This document shows, piece by piece, positions 17,055 through 25,492 of a stretch of DNA of 64,000 nucleotides. Below the pieces are notes generated by a model. That model made no database searches. It worked only from the letters and a program-made list of their open reading frames with translations, and was not told the origin of the DNA. Source of the stretch: Halobaculum sp. MBLA0147 (GTDB taxonomy: Archaea; Halobacteriota; Halobacteria; Halobacteriales; Haloferacaceae); assembly GCF_041361345.1 (NCBI RefSeq), contig NZ_JBGKAD010000001.1, positions 1,798,001-1,862,000 on the forward strand, read 5' to 3'. Positions within the stretch are counted from its first letter, which is position 1. Each line of letters opens with the position of its first letter. The position numbers and the translations under genes are program-made.

Positions 17055-17185
17055 GGCCACACTCGTCGCGTCGGTGGAGGACCGCCACGGCCGACCGACG
17101 GGCCGACGTGTCTCCGTGGTAACATTTCACACACTCGACACCGGGACAAGGGTCTTGTGGGGTGGAGCGAGAAAGGGTAGCACGG

Positions 17186-18106
17186 ATGGTCGAACAGGCC
17201 GGAGTACCAGGCGGTGCGGGACGGATGTCGACGCGCGGGCTCGCAGACGGAGTCGAGTCAGTCTGTCGCGTCGCGGACTGTGGACACCCGGAACTACTCA
17301 CCGCGCTGGCCGTACTCCTCGTGACAGTCGTCGCCCTCCTCCTCGCTGGCGCGGCGCTCGTCGGCTTGCGGGACGCCCGCGAGGCCGTCGCCGTCGAGCA
17401 CCGCCGTGCGACCGCGGAGCGTGACGCGTTCGAACAGTTCCGTCGGCGCGTGAGCCGACTGGAGACAAACACCCCGGCGACGCCGGACGTGGGGCCCCCG
17501 ACCGGCGGTGGCGCCGTCGCGACCGCCAGTAGGGGTGTCGACGAAGACGGACTCGTCGCCGTCAGACGTGCCTACGACGAGACGGTGATGAGCACCCCAC
17601 ACCACGCCTCGGAGTACGACGAGACGCTCGGACAGAGCATGGCCGCCGAGTTCACCGAGGGAATCGCCGGCACGGTCGTCGGCGGCGGCCACCTCACGCC
17701 GGCGCTCCAGACCGCGCTCGTTCGCAGCGCCGAGGAGGCCGAGCGTCGACGGACGGAGCTCCTCTCGAAACTCGACACCGAGGAGACGGCGCTCGACCGT
17801 GCACGCGAGACGCTCGCCCCCGCGGCCGACGCCGTCGACGCGGTCCGGGAGGACGCGACCGACGGTGGGTTCGTCGACCTCGTCGCGGCGACCGAACGGA
17901 TCGAGTGGCACGAGTCGAACGTCGAACGCCTCCTCGCCGACCGGCAGGAGACGATCCAGAGCCACGAGCGAGAGTACCCGCACTGGTTCGACTACCTCTA
18001 CGGTGACCTCGACGTCGCCCACCCGGTCTTGTCGACGGCGACGGGCGTCCTCGCCGATCTCGACGACGCACGCGACACCGTCGCCGCCGCCGCGGCGCGA
18101 CGGTAG
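17186..18106 (+). CDS. Haloarchaeal membrane-anchored helical protein (DUF7260-like)
   Basis: 306 residues. One membrane helix is at about 35-60 (LTALAVLLVTVVALLLAGAAL), followed by a helical region (EHRRATAERDAFEQFRRRVSRLE). A conserved middle part reads RRAYDETVMSTPHHASEYDETLGQSMAAEF. A long coiled region follows with RRTELLSKLDTEETALDRARETL and a terminal WFDYLYGDLDVAHPVL. I recall this as DUF7260, haloarchaeal proteins of unknown function. The start could also be GTG 17162, eight codons earlier. Confidence 0.65.
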   Translation: MVEQAGVPGGAGRMSTRGLADGVESVCRVADCGHPELLTALAVLLVTVVALLLAGAALVGLRDAREAVAVEHRRATAERDAFEQFRRRVSRLETNTPATPDVGPPTGGGAVATASRGVDEDGLVAVRRAYDETVMSTPHHASEYDETLGQSMAAEFTEGIAGTVVGGGHLTPALQTALVRSAEEAERRRTELLSKLDTEETALDRARETLAPAADAVDAVREDATDGGFVDLVAATERIEWHESNVERLLADRQETIQSHEREYPHWFDYLYGDLDVAHPVLSTATGVLADLDDARDTVAAAAARR

Positions 18107-18166
18107 GTCCCCGGTCCGCCGTTCTCACTCTCGTCGCCGTCACGGGGAGCGTCGGCGGCGACCGAC

Positions 18167-18445
18167 TCAGTCTGCGAGTTCGTCGAGTCGTTCGGCGAGG
18201 TCGAGATCCTTCTCGGTGATGCCACCGGCGTCGTGCGTGGTGAGTTCGACGGTCACTTCGCCGTACTCGACGGTGATCGTCGGGTGGTGGAACGCCTCCT
18301 CGGCGAGCCCACCCGCGCCGGCCGCGAAGCCGACGCCCGCGAGGTACGAGTCGAACTCGTAGGTGCGGGCGATCTCGTCGCCGTCGCGCGTCCACTCGGC
18401 CGGCAGTCGATCCGCGATCTCCTCGTCCGTCAGTGTCTCGGACAT
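18167..18445 (-). CDS. Pterin-4a-carbinolamine dehydratase
   Basis: 92 residues, the normal family length. The active-site region is AFHHPTITVEYGEVTVELTTHDAGGITEKDLDLAERLD, with the conserved His-His-Pro and the later His/Asp pair. The enzyme dehydrates 4a-hydroxytetrahydrobiopterin, or acts in related pterin metabolism; in archaea the physiological substrate is unclear. ATG 18445 opens the usual N-terminus LTDEEIADRLPAEW. Confidence 0.93.
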   Translation of the reverse strand: MSETLTDEEIADRLPAEWTRDGDEIARTYEFDSYLAGVGFAAGAGGLAEEAFHHPTITVEYGEVTVELTTHDAGGITEKDLDLAERLDELAD

Positions 18446-18532
18446 ACCAGTCGCGAGGGTCGGCAGCGGGAAAAGGGTATCCGCGACGGCGACCACTCGC
18501 TCGTCCGGTGGTCACAGACCGGTTCGTGGCGT

Positions 18533-21250
18533 CTACTCCCCGACGTACTCGCTGCCGATCACCTCGCGGATGCGGTCGGCGGTCACCTCGCCGACGCCGT
18601 CCACCTCGAGTAGGTCGTCTTCGCGAGCAGTCATCACCGCCTCGACGGTACCGAACTCCGTCAGGAGCGCCCGCGCCGTCACCGGCCCCACGTCGGCGAT
18701 TGAACTGACGACGTACTCCTGTTGTTCGGCGAGCGTCTTGTCGGCCTTCTCGCCGTGGGCCGACACCTCGCGGTCGTTGTCCCCCTGTTCGCGCTCGGCG
18801 ATCGCCGCCAGCATGTCGCGGGTGCCGTCGGTGTCCTCGGTGCGGAGGATCGACGCGCCGAAGTCGACCGACAGCGACGCCAGCGCGCCACGGATCGCGT
18901 TCGGGTCGACGTTCCGCTCCCCGTACAGGTCTCCTCCCTCGACGATCACGACCGGTCGCGCGTACGCCCGTGCGAGGTCGCCCACCTGCTCGAACAGCGA
19001 GCGGTCCCCGCCGAGCAGCGTGTCGAGGAAGTCCGCGACTGACTTCCGCTCGACCGCGACACGATCCGAGAGCACGTAGTCACCCACCGCCAGCGTCTCC
19101 AGCCGCGTCGTGACGCCCTCCCGCGTCGAGAGGTCCCGCGCGATGGTGGTGTCGAGTTCCCGCTGGTCGATCACAATCTCCGTCGTGTCGGTGTGCTCGC
19201 CCGCCGTCGCGACCGTCGCCTCGTCCGTGTCCAGCGTGGCGAGTGCCGAGTCGGCGTCTCCCACAGCGTCGTCTGCGTCCGCACCGGCGTCTTCCTCCGC
19301 GCCGGCGTCTTCCTCCGCGCCGGCGTCTTCCTCCGCGCCGGCGTCTTCCTCCGCGGTAGTGTCGGTGTCCGCGCCGTCTGTGGTCGTGTCCGGGTCCGTG
19401 GGGGTGTCCGTCCTCGCTGCTGCGTCTCCGTCTGCCGTCGCATCTGCGTCCACGGTCTCCGGGTCGCCAGCGGACGAGTCGTCGCGCTCCGTCTCGGCGT
19501 CGAAGTCCGACAGCCCCGGCTGTCCCGCCGTCGTCTCGTCTGCCGAGCCCGTCTCGTCGGAGCCGGCCGCCGTCGCGTCTCCTGCTCTCGTGTCTCCCGC
19601 CGCGTCCGGACTCGTCGACTCTCCATCGGCCTCGTCCGAATCCGCCTCGTCGTCGAACTGGTCGAGTGCGGACTGGCCGCTCAACTCCTCGGACATCTCG
19701 TCGGCGACGCTCTTCAGCGAGCGGAGTTCCGCCTCCATCTTCTTCTCCTTCCGGCGGGAGATCCAGAAGTACGCCTCGTCGCGGGTGTCCTCGGCCATCA
19801 ACACGACGACGCGCCCCTCCTCCTGACGGCCGGTCCGGCCCTTCCGCTGGATCGAGCGGATCGCCGTCGGTACCGGCTCGAAGAACAAGACGAGATCCAC
19901 CTCCGGCACGTCCAACCCCTCCTCGGCGACGCTCGTGGAGACGAGCACCTCGAACTCGCCGGCACGGAACTGGTCCAACGTCTCCTGTTGTTGTGTCTGT
20001 GTCATCCCGTCGGAGCCGTCCTTGTCGCCCTGCCCGACGAACCGTCGCGCCTCGAACGACTCCCCGAGGAACTCCGTCAGCGCCTCCGCGGTGTCGCGCG
20101 ACTCCGTGAACACGATCACGCGCTCGCCGCCGCCGATGCCGAGCGTCTGGGCGAGCAACACCCGCGTCCGCCTGAACTTCGGGTGGAGGTCGTCGAACGC
20201 GTCCGTCAGCCGCATCGCCTCACGGACCTTCGGGTCCGACACCATCCGCTGGCTCGCCTTCGACGCCCCCGACGACCGGGCCGCCTCCCGCTGGCGCTCG
20301 AAGTACCGGTCCAGCGCCTCCACGCTCTGGGTTTCGACCAACTCCACGGCACGCCGGAGTTTCATCACCTCCGCGTGGGTGGACATCCCCTTGTACGCGT
20401 CCGACTGCCCCGCGTCCATCATCCCCTGGAGCTGTCGGCGCATCTCGTTGAGCGCTTTCTGGGACACGTCCGGCTGGGTGGTGTCGGCGACGCCGAGCGA
20501 CTTCAGCTTCTGGAGGCGATCTCTGATGACCTCGTTGAGGGTGTCGCGGATCTGGATCACCTCCTCGGGGAGTTCGATCTCCTCCCACTCCACGTCCGTC
20601 TCGTGGGTGTACTCCGCCACGTCGGCGTCCCCCTCCGTCATCACCTCCACCTCGTCGACGCCGAGGTTCTCGCAGACGATCCGGATCTCCTCCTCGTCGC
20701 CGCCGGGGGAGGCGGACATCGCCGTCACCAGCGGCTCGGCGGCGTCCGCGTGGTACCGCTCTGCGATGTAGACGTACGCGTAGTCGCCGGTTGCGCGGTG
20801 ACACTCGTCGAAGGTGAGGTGCGAGACGGGGGCCAGCGAGATCCGGTTGCCGATCAGGTCGTTCTCGATCACCTGCGGCGTCGCGATCACGATCCGGGCG
20901 TCGTCCCACACCGCCGCGCGGTCCTCTGGTGCCACCTCGCCGGTGAACACGACGATCTCCTCGTCGGGCACCTCCAGCGCCTCGCGGTAGAAGTCCGCGT
21001 GCTGTTGGACGAGCGGTTTGGTCGGGGCGAGGAACAGCGCCTTCCCGCCGACCTCGTGGAGCCGCCGCGCGGTGACGCGCAGCGACACCGTCGTCTTCCC
21101 GAGCCCGGTCGGGAGACAGACCAGCGTGTGTGCGTCGGCGGCGGCGTCCGCCAGCAGTCCCTGGTAGCGGCGATCCTCGACCACCTGCGGCGTCAGGAGT
21201 GGGTGGGCGACGTACTGCTGGTCGGGGTCCGTGTCGGCGGCCTCTGCCAT
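18533..21250 (-). CDS. hef: Hef: XPF/FANCM-like helicase-nuclease
   Basis: 905 residues. The SF2 helicase half contains Walker A PTGLGKTT (about 45), the DECH box FDECHR (about 148), SAT-like MSASP, and motif VI IQRKGRTGRQ (about 505). A variable acidic linker of about 130 residues carries a (EDAGAE)n repeat. The XPF-type nuclease follows (VIDQRELDTTIARDL ... VERKSVADFLDTLL, containing ERKxxxD), then two helix-hairpin-helix motifs (DVGPVTARALLTEFG, EVDGVGEVTADRI). Hef processes stalled forks and acts with Holliday-junction enzymes. TATA-like CTTTACC (minus strand) lies about 28 bp upstream of the ATG. Confidence 0.95.
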   Translation of the reverse strand: MAEAADTDPDQQYVAHPLLTPQVVEDRRYQGLLADAAADAHTLVCLPTGLGKTTVSLRVTARRLHEVGGKALFLAPTKPLVQQHADFYREALEVPDEEIVVFTGEVAPEDRAAVWDDARIVIATPQVIENDLIGNRISLAPVSHLTFDECHRATGDYAYVYIAERYHADAAEPLVTAMSASPGGDEEEIRIVCENLGVDEVEVMTEGDADVAEYTHETDVEWEEIELPEEVIQIRDTLNEVIRDRLQKLKSLGVADTTQPDVSQKALNEMRRQLQGMMDAGQSDAYKGMSTHAEVMKLRRAVELVETQSVEALDRYFERQREAARSSGASKASQRMVSDPKVREAMRLTDAFDDLHPKFRRTRVLLAQTLGIGGGERVIVFTESRDTAEALTEFLGESFEARRFVGQGDKDGSDGMTQTQQQETLDQFRAGEFEVLVSTSVAEEGLDVPEVDLVLFFEPVPTAIRSIQRKGRTGRQEEGRVVVLMAEDTRDEAYFWISRRKEKKMEAELRSLKSVADEMSEELSGQSALDQFDDEADSDEADGESTSPDAAGDTRAGDATAAGSDETGSADETTAGQPGLSDFDAETERDDSSAGDPETVDADATADGDAAARTDTPTDPDTTTDGADTDTTAEEDAGAEEDAGAEEDAGAEEDAGADADDAVGDADSALATLDTDEATVATAGEHTDTTEIVIDQRELDTTIARDLSTREGVTTRLETLAVGDYVLSDRVAVERKSVADFLDTLLGGDRSLFEQVGDLARAYARPVVIVEGGDLYGERNVDPNAIRGALASLSVDFGASILRTEDTDGTRDMLAAIAEREQGDNDREVSAHGEKADKTLAEQQEYVVSSIADVGPVTARALLTEFGTVEAVMTAREDDLLEVDGVGEVTADRIREVIGSEYVGE
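19283..19354. repeat. 18-bp coding tandem repeat in hef linker, four copies
   Basis: The unit GCCGGCGTCTTCCTCCGC (minus strand, encoding six residues of the EDAGAE type) is repeated four times in frame. The first copy differs by one base. It lies in the disordered linker between helicase and nuclease domains, where length change is likely tolerated. Confidence 0.9.
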
Positions 21251-21311
21251 CGACGACTCTTGGTCGGGTTCGTGGGTAAAGGTTCGCCGCGGACGGTGGA
21301 AGTGGAGTGAG

Positions 21312-21497
21312 CTACAGGAACAGCGAAGAGATCCATCCGCCGATGGCGCTTTTGATCGTGCTCCACGCGGCACTGAGAACTCGCTTCGCCCACTTTCGTA
21401 GGCGACTCTTGTCGTTCTCGATCCGTTCCAACTCCTTCTTGTCCATGTCGTCTATCTCACTCTTCAACTTCCGTTTCATTTTCTTGGCGTCGGACAT
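21312..21497 (-). CDS. Small basic amphipathic/membrane-active protein of the SIR2-GTPase module
   Basis: 61 residues: a highly charged N-terminus (KKMKRKLKSEIDDMDKKELERIENDKSRLRKWAKR) followed by a hydrophobic/amphipathic C-terminus (VLSAAWSTIKSAIGGWISSLFL). A perfect GGAGG Shine-Dalgarno sits about 9 bp before the ATG, and the gene begins 27 bp after the GTPase stop, so it is very likely translated from the same transcript. The composition would suit membrane binding. I find no known family. GC is lower than in neighbouring genes. Confidence 0.6.
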   Translation of the reverse strand: MSDAKKMKRKLKSEIDDMDKKELERIENDKSRLRKWAKRVLSAAWSTIKSAIGGWISSLFL

Positions 21498-21524
21498 GTT
21501 GGGAAACCTCCGTGTGGTGGATTG

Positions 21525-22337
21525 TCACTCGATCTCTTCGAGAACCTCGTCGGAGACGAGTTCTCTGATGTCTGCGACGTCGCGGTTCGCCGAGGCTTTG
21601 ATCTGTTTCTCTGGGGGGAGGTTCTGGATGATAGTGTCGAGTACCTTTCCGTGATTCCACCGCTTGAGTGCCGAACACGCGACGATCTGGTCTTCTGGGA
21701 CACCGACCCGAGTGAGCTTGTCGACGATGTCGTCCGTACGACGCTCGATCTGCCGTTCCAGTTCGTCCGTCGGGACGTTGTACGTCTCGTTCCAACCCTG
21801 TATATCGTCCTCACGCTCGCTCCGTTCGAGTTCGATCTGATCGACCTTGTTGAGAACCACGACGATCCGGTCACGGTACCCGGTCTCGTCGAGGATTCGT
21901 TTCATGTTCTCCTGGATGTGACGGATGTCACGACTCGATGCGTCGATCACCCAGTACAACAGGTCGTGTTGTCGTACCTGTTCGATCCACTCGGGGATCA
22001 ACTCCTCGTCTTTCTGCATCGACTCACCGAGTCCCGGACCGTCGGTGAACTCGATCTTGAACCCGTCCTCGTTCTCGATTTGGAACGATCGAAATCGCTC
22101 CGTCTCGGCTCGCGTCGCGTCCGTAGTGATCTCCTCGGGAATGTCCTCGTCTCTGACCGCGAAGATCGACCGAAGGAGTGTCGACTTCCCGACACCCGTC
22201 TGGCCAGCACCGATGAGTCGAACCGGCTCCTCTAGATCGGCCTGGATGTCGGACCTGAGTTCTCGTTTCTTCTGCTCGGACACCGGAAGGTTGTTGAGAA
22301 GCTCGTCCATCCGTTCCCCGAGTCCTATCTCCGGCAT
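21525..22337 (-). CDS. GTPase of the dynamin/IRG/YfjP-like P-loop group
   Basis: 270 residues. All G motifs are visible: G1 GQTGVGKS (45-52), G2 TTD (71-73), G3 DGPG (99-102), G4 NKVD (163-166) and G5 SAL (222-224). The helical N-terminus is ERMDELLNNLPVSEQKKRELRSDI. The C-terminal helices are short, so no dynamin stalk is present. Such TRAFAC GTPases are common in mobile and defence loci. A TATA-like element lies about 30 bp before the ATG, so it can be transcribed separately from the SIR2 gene 141 bp upstream. Lower GC and softer codon bias indicate an acquired gene. Confidence 0.85.
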   Translation of the reverse strand: MPEIGLGERMDELLNNLPVSEQKKRELRSDIQADLEEPVRLIGAGQTGVGKSTLLRSIFAVRDEDIPEEITTDATRAETERFRSFQIENEDGFKIEFTDGPGLGESMQKDEELIPEWIEQVRQHDLLYWVIDASSRDIRHIQENMKRILDETGYRDRIVVVLNKVDQIELERSEREDDIQGWNETYNVPTDELERQIERRTDDIVDKLTRVGVPEDQIVACSALKRWNHGKVLDTIIQNLPPEKQIKASANRDVADIRELVSDEVLEEIE

Positions 22338-22361
22338 CAGTTCGATACTGTGTCGTACCGG

Positions 22362-22372
22362 GAATATGATTT
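22362..22372 (-). promoter_or_regulatory. TATA-like element of the GTPase gene
   Basis: On the minus strand AAATCATATTC lies 25-35 bp before the ATG at 22337, the only A/T-rich box in the 141-bp gap after the SIR2 gene. Confidence 0.5.
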
Positions 22373-22478
22373 TTGTAAGGATTCTGTGTAGTGCCAGTCT
22401 GTACCAACGACAGTTTGTAGCTAGTGAGATGGGCTCGGGCTCGTCAATTCACCAGACGTATCGCCCACACGCCGTCAC

Positions 22479-23996
22479 TCACTGATCTACGCCGTCCTCG
22501 TCTTCCTCGTCGTGATCGTCCTCTGCGTCGTCCTCGTCTTCCTCGTCGCGATCGTCCTCTGCGTCGTCCTCGTCTTCCTCGGTCGTATCTCGATCCGTGT
22601 GTTCGTGGTCCCACGACGACCACTCGTCTGTAGACTGTACGTCGTCGATGTACTCGTCGATATCGTCAGTCTCGGGGTCCAGAGCGAGGATTCGCTCCAG
22701 TGCCGACTTGAAGTTCTTTCGGACCGTCTTGTCTGGCACGTTGTCTGCGAGGTCTAGTAGATTGTAGTGGGAGATCATGTCCTGTACCATGCGGATGGCG
22801 ATTCCTTCCTGATCGTCTCTGGCTCCGGCGGTCGTGTCCGCGAGGAGGTACTCTGGGAACTCGGTCGGATCTAGCTCTTCGATCCAGTCTTCGATCAGAC
22901 AGGCACACAGTTTCCCGACGAAGTCCGCTATCTCCTCTCGCGTCGGGTCCTGAATCACCGAACGAGCGACTCTGGTCGGATCCTCGGACTGACCCCCGGA
23001 CGGAGAGAATCGGTCCGCCGTCTGTCGGGCGATCTCGTCAATGAGGTTGTCGACGCGGTCGTTTGTCCGTTCCTCCATCTCTTCTCGGAGTGGGATCTCT
23101 ATATCGTCGATTCTGGTGGCGAACTCGAACATCAGTGGGACGAACCCGTCGATCGGGACGACGTGTGAGCGCGTCTCGGCCAACAGTTCTCGTACCTCCT
23201 CCGGTAGTTGGTCCACTGGATCTGTCTCGTCGTCGGGACTGTGGACACACCAGAATATCTCGTAGTCCGAGTACTCGTCTGCCTGCCGCAACGCACTCAT
23301 GATCGACTCGTCTCGACCACTGTACCCGACGACGACGAGTCCACACTCTCTGATCGTGTCTTGCAACAGCCGCTCCATCCCCTTCTCAAGATCAGCAGTC
23401 TCGGTCTTGAGATTCTGGAGATTGTCGTACAGGTAGTCGCCGTGGAGTTTCACCACGGCAGGGTCACTTCGCGTCAGTCTGAACGCCGGTGCGACTGCCC
23501 CGTGGTTGATGAGCTGTGGCGTCTTCTCGAGATACAGGTAGAACGAGTCGAACAACAGGTCGTCGAAGTTCGTCGTCAACGTCACTGGGACGATGTTCCT
23601 GCGTCCGTCGTCGTCACTCATCATCGACGCGAGGATGACGTGACCGGCGGTCGGTTGGGCGTCTTCGACGAGGTCTCGAATGTAGTTTCGCCTCCCACCA
23701 CGGCTCGGTCTGAACTCTTCGAACCAGAATCCGTACTCGGATTGCTCGGGATCCATGTCCCGTTCCTCGACGCCTGTCGCCCAACGATCGACACTGTCGA
23801 TGTCGGGGTCAGCTCGCTCGTAGCACTGCTGTTTCCACTCGTCGATCAACTCGCTCGTGGTCGGGACGCCTGCAGGCTCGGGGCGTGACGCACCCGCACC
23901 GAGCAGAAACACGTGTTGCCGGTTACTGTTGACTGACTCGACAAGCTGTCCGACATCGATAGGATCTAACCCGTGTTCCTCCGCCACTTTTGACAC
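22479..23996 (-). CDS. SIR2-domain protein (predicted NAD-hydrolysing effector)
   Basis: 505 residues. SIR2 signatures are intact: LLGAGAS (31-37), TTNFDDL (141-147, with the NAD-binding Asn143 and Asp145), KLHGD (183-187, catalytic His185) and VVVGYSGRDES (221-231). There is no zinc-ribbon Cys cluster, so it belongs with the defence-type SIR2 NADases rather than deacetylases. The remaining about 250 residues are helical with no recognised sensor. An acidic (EEDEDDAEDDRD)-type tail ends it. GTG 23996 is the start. It has lower GC than its neighbours and lies with a GTPase and a small protein. Confidence 0.85.
   Translation of the reverse strand: MSKVAEEHGLDPIDVGQLVESVNSNRQHVFLLGAGASRPEPAGVPTTSELIDEWKQQCYERADPDIDSVDRWATGVEERDMDPEQSEYGFWFEEFRPSRGGRRNYIRDLVEDAQPTAGHVILASMMSDDDGRRNIVPVTLTTNFDDLLFDSFYLYLEKTPQLINHGAVAPAFRLTRSDPAVVKLHGDYLYDNLQNLKTETADLEKGMERLLQDTIRECGLVVVGYSGRDESIMSALRQADEYSDYEIFWCVHSPDDETDPVDQLPEEVRELLAETRSHVVPIDGFVPLMFEFATRIDDIEIPLREEMEERTNDRVDNLIDEIARQTADRFSPSGGQSEDPTRVARSVIQDPTREEIADFVGKLCACLIEDWIEELDPTEFPEYLLADTTAGARDDQEGIAIRMVQDMISHYNLLDLADNVPDKTVRKNFKSALERILALDPETDDIDEYIDDVQSTDEWSSWDHEHTDRDTTEEDEDDAEDDRDEEDEDDAEDDHDEEDEDGVDQ
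22495..22582. repeat. 36-bp coding repeat in the acidic tail of the SIR2 protein, about 2.4 copies
   Basis: Two near-identical 36-bp units (22495-22530 and 22531-22566) and a partial third encode the 12-residue acidic unit EEDEDDAEDDRD. The copies differ by a single base over the full units, so the duplication is recent. Confidence 0.85.
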
Positions 23997-24394
23997 CAGA
24001 GACTAGTCGGTAGAAGACGGATCAAAGTGGTTTTGAAAGTATTCTTGATATTTCTAAGAGGAAATATCAGAACCGACCAACTGTATCACCCTCCCTCTCC
24101 TTCGATCTCGACCCGTGTCACGCTCTTCCCTCGGCGGCGCCGTACTCGGCGGGTCCTGCTGTGTACAGATTTCGGAACGGACGCATCCAACAGCTCCGCC
24201 CACTCCAGCAGGTGCGACTCTGAGTCCCGACTCATGCTCGCACGGTCTCGGACCATCGTGCTAAGTGTTACCGCCGGCTCCGGTCGCGTGGGAACGCGAC
24301 GCAACCACGGCACACCAAGCACAGTGGTCGAACGAGAACTTGCTCACGAGATACAAATCTCACTCGCCGGGCACTCGACGGTCGCGCAGAGCAG
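23997..24394. other. Intergenic region at the edge of the SIR2 island
   Basis: 398 bp between the SIR2 start and the end of brp. The first 70 bp are AT-rich and must hold the SIR2 promoter; a weak box ACTTTGAT (minus strand, 24021-24028) is 28 bp from the GTG. A minus-strand frame at 24086-24256 could encode a basic 56-aa peptide, but it lacks a promoter or Shine-Dalgarno, so I do not call it a gene. A GTCGCGT/ACGCGAC hairpin lies at about 24282-24301. No integrase or attachment site is seen. Confidence 0.5.
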
Positions 24395-25438
24395 TCACCA
24401 CACACCCTGCCGCACGTCCATCCACGTCACGACGGCGACGTGGGGCAGCGTCAGGACGGCGATGCCGACGAGGTACAGCGCCAGCAACCCCTCGAACCCG
24501 GTCGCCTGCCGCGGGACGGCGAGGTACAAGCCGGCGACGATCACCAACCCGCCGAGGGTCATCGGCGTCGCGTCGCGTGCCACACGCCGGAGTGCGCCGC
24601 CGAGGTCCCCACTCGCCAATCGCTCGCGGGCGCCACCCTCCGCGCCGTCGATCAGCGCCAGACGGGCGAGGTGCCGCGTCGCGTGCCAGAAACAGAAGTA
24701 GAGACCGATCCCGACCACGGGCGGGACGGCGAGGAAGTACACCCACAACAGGAGCGTCTCGCCGGCGTCGACGCGCCAGGCCCGCCGGTCGGCACCGAGT
24801 CGGACGCGGTACCGCCCCAGCGTCAGCGCCGTCAGCGTCACCAGCGCGAAGCCGACGCCGACACCCCACTGGACGGTCGTGGTGAACAGCCCCGCCAACA
24901 CGGCGTCCGCGGGGGCGAACAGTCCGACGAGCGCGGCGGCGACGCGCCGGTACTCCGTCGGGTGTGACACGAGCGGGACCAGCATCGGTAACCCGCCGCG
25001 GACGACGACGGTCAGCGCCCGCTCGGCGCGCGTCGGGAGGTGTTCCGCCTCCGCGAACGCCAACAGCGCGTACAGGTCGCCCTGCCCCCAGTGGGCCAGC
25101 GTGAGGAGGATGAAGAACGCGAACGCCGAGACGGGCGCGAGGAACCACCAGCCGGTGTACAGCCCGCCGAGAACGGCGTACGCGATGCCCACGAGCGCCA
25201 GCGACCGCGGCAACGACAGGCGGTCCATCCGGTCGAAGACGAGGTGGTCTAAGGCGCCGTGTGGGAACCCGAAGACGACGACGCTGGCGACGAACGGCGC
25301 GTACCGCACCGCCGGCGGCACCTGCGAGGCCACCGGCGCGAACGGCAACACGACGAGCAACGCGAGCCACGAGGCGCGGATCCCCCACCGCCGCAGCGCA
25401 CCCTCGAGAGCGGCGGGTCGTGGGACGCCTACGGCCAT
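24395..25438 (-). CDS. brp: Beta-carotene 15,15'-dioxygenase, Brp/Blh family
   Basis: 347 residues with about nine membrane helices. Histidine motifs that hold the iron are visible: FGFPHGALDHLV (about 57-68), LAHWGQGD (about 114), FWHATRHLA (about 251) and TLPHVAVVTWMD near the C-terminus. The enzyme cleaves beta-carotene to retinal for rhodopsins. It follows the lycopene cyclase gene by 54 bp on the same strand, forming a two-step beta-carotene to retinal operon. No opsin gene is in the window. Confidence 0.93.
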   Translation of the reverse strand: MAVGVPRPAALEGALRRWGIRASWLALLVVLPFAPVASQVPPAVRYAPFVASVVVFGFPHGALDHLVFDRMDRLSLPRSLALVGIAYAVLGGLYTGWWFLAPVSAFAFFILLTLAHWGQGDLYALLAFAEAEHLPTRAERALTVVVRGGLPMLVPLVSHPTEYRRVAAALVGLFAPADAVLAGLFTTTVQWGVGVGFALVTLTALTLGRYRVRLGADRRAWRVDAGETLLLWVYFLAVPPVVGIGLYFCFWHATRHLARLALIDGAEGGARERLASGDLGGALRRVARDATPMTLGGLVIVAGLYLAVPRQATGFEGLLALYLVGIAVLTLPHVAVVTWMDVRQGVW

Positions 25439-25492
25439 CTTCTCACCACCCGGTCGACACTCACTGGCATACTACCACTGCCCCGTCGGTGT

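Noticed and set aside
24086..24256. Minus-strand basic 56-aa frame in the gap beside the SIR2 gene
   Set aside because: No Shine-Dalgarno or TATA box at the right distance and no recognisable family; possible but unsupported.
21312..24394. Integrated provirus or plasmid
   Set aside because: No integrase, terminase, capsid or replication gene, and no tRNA-derived attachment repeats were seen at the borders; only the low GC supports acquisition.
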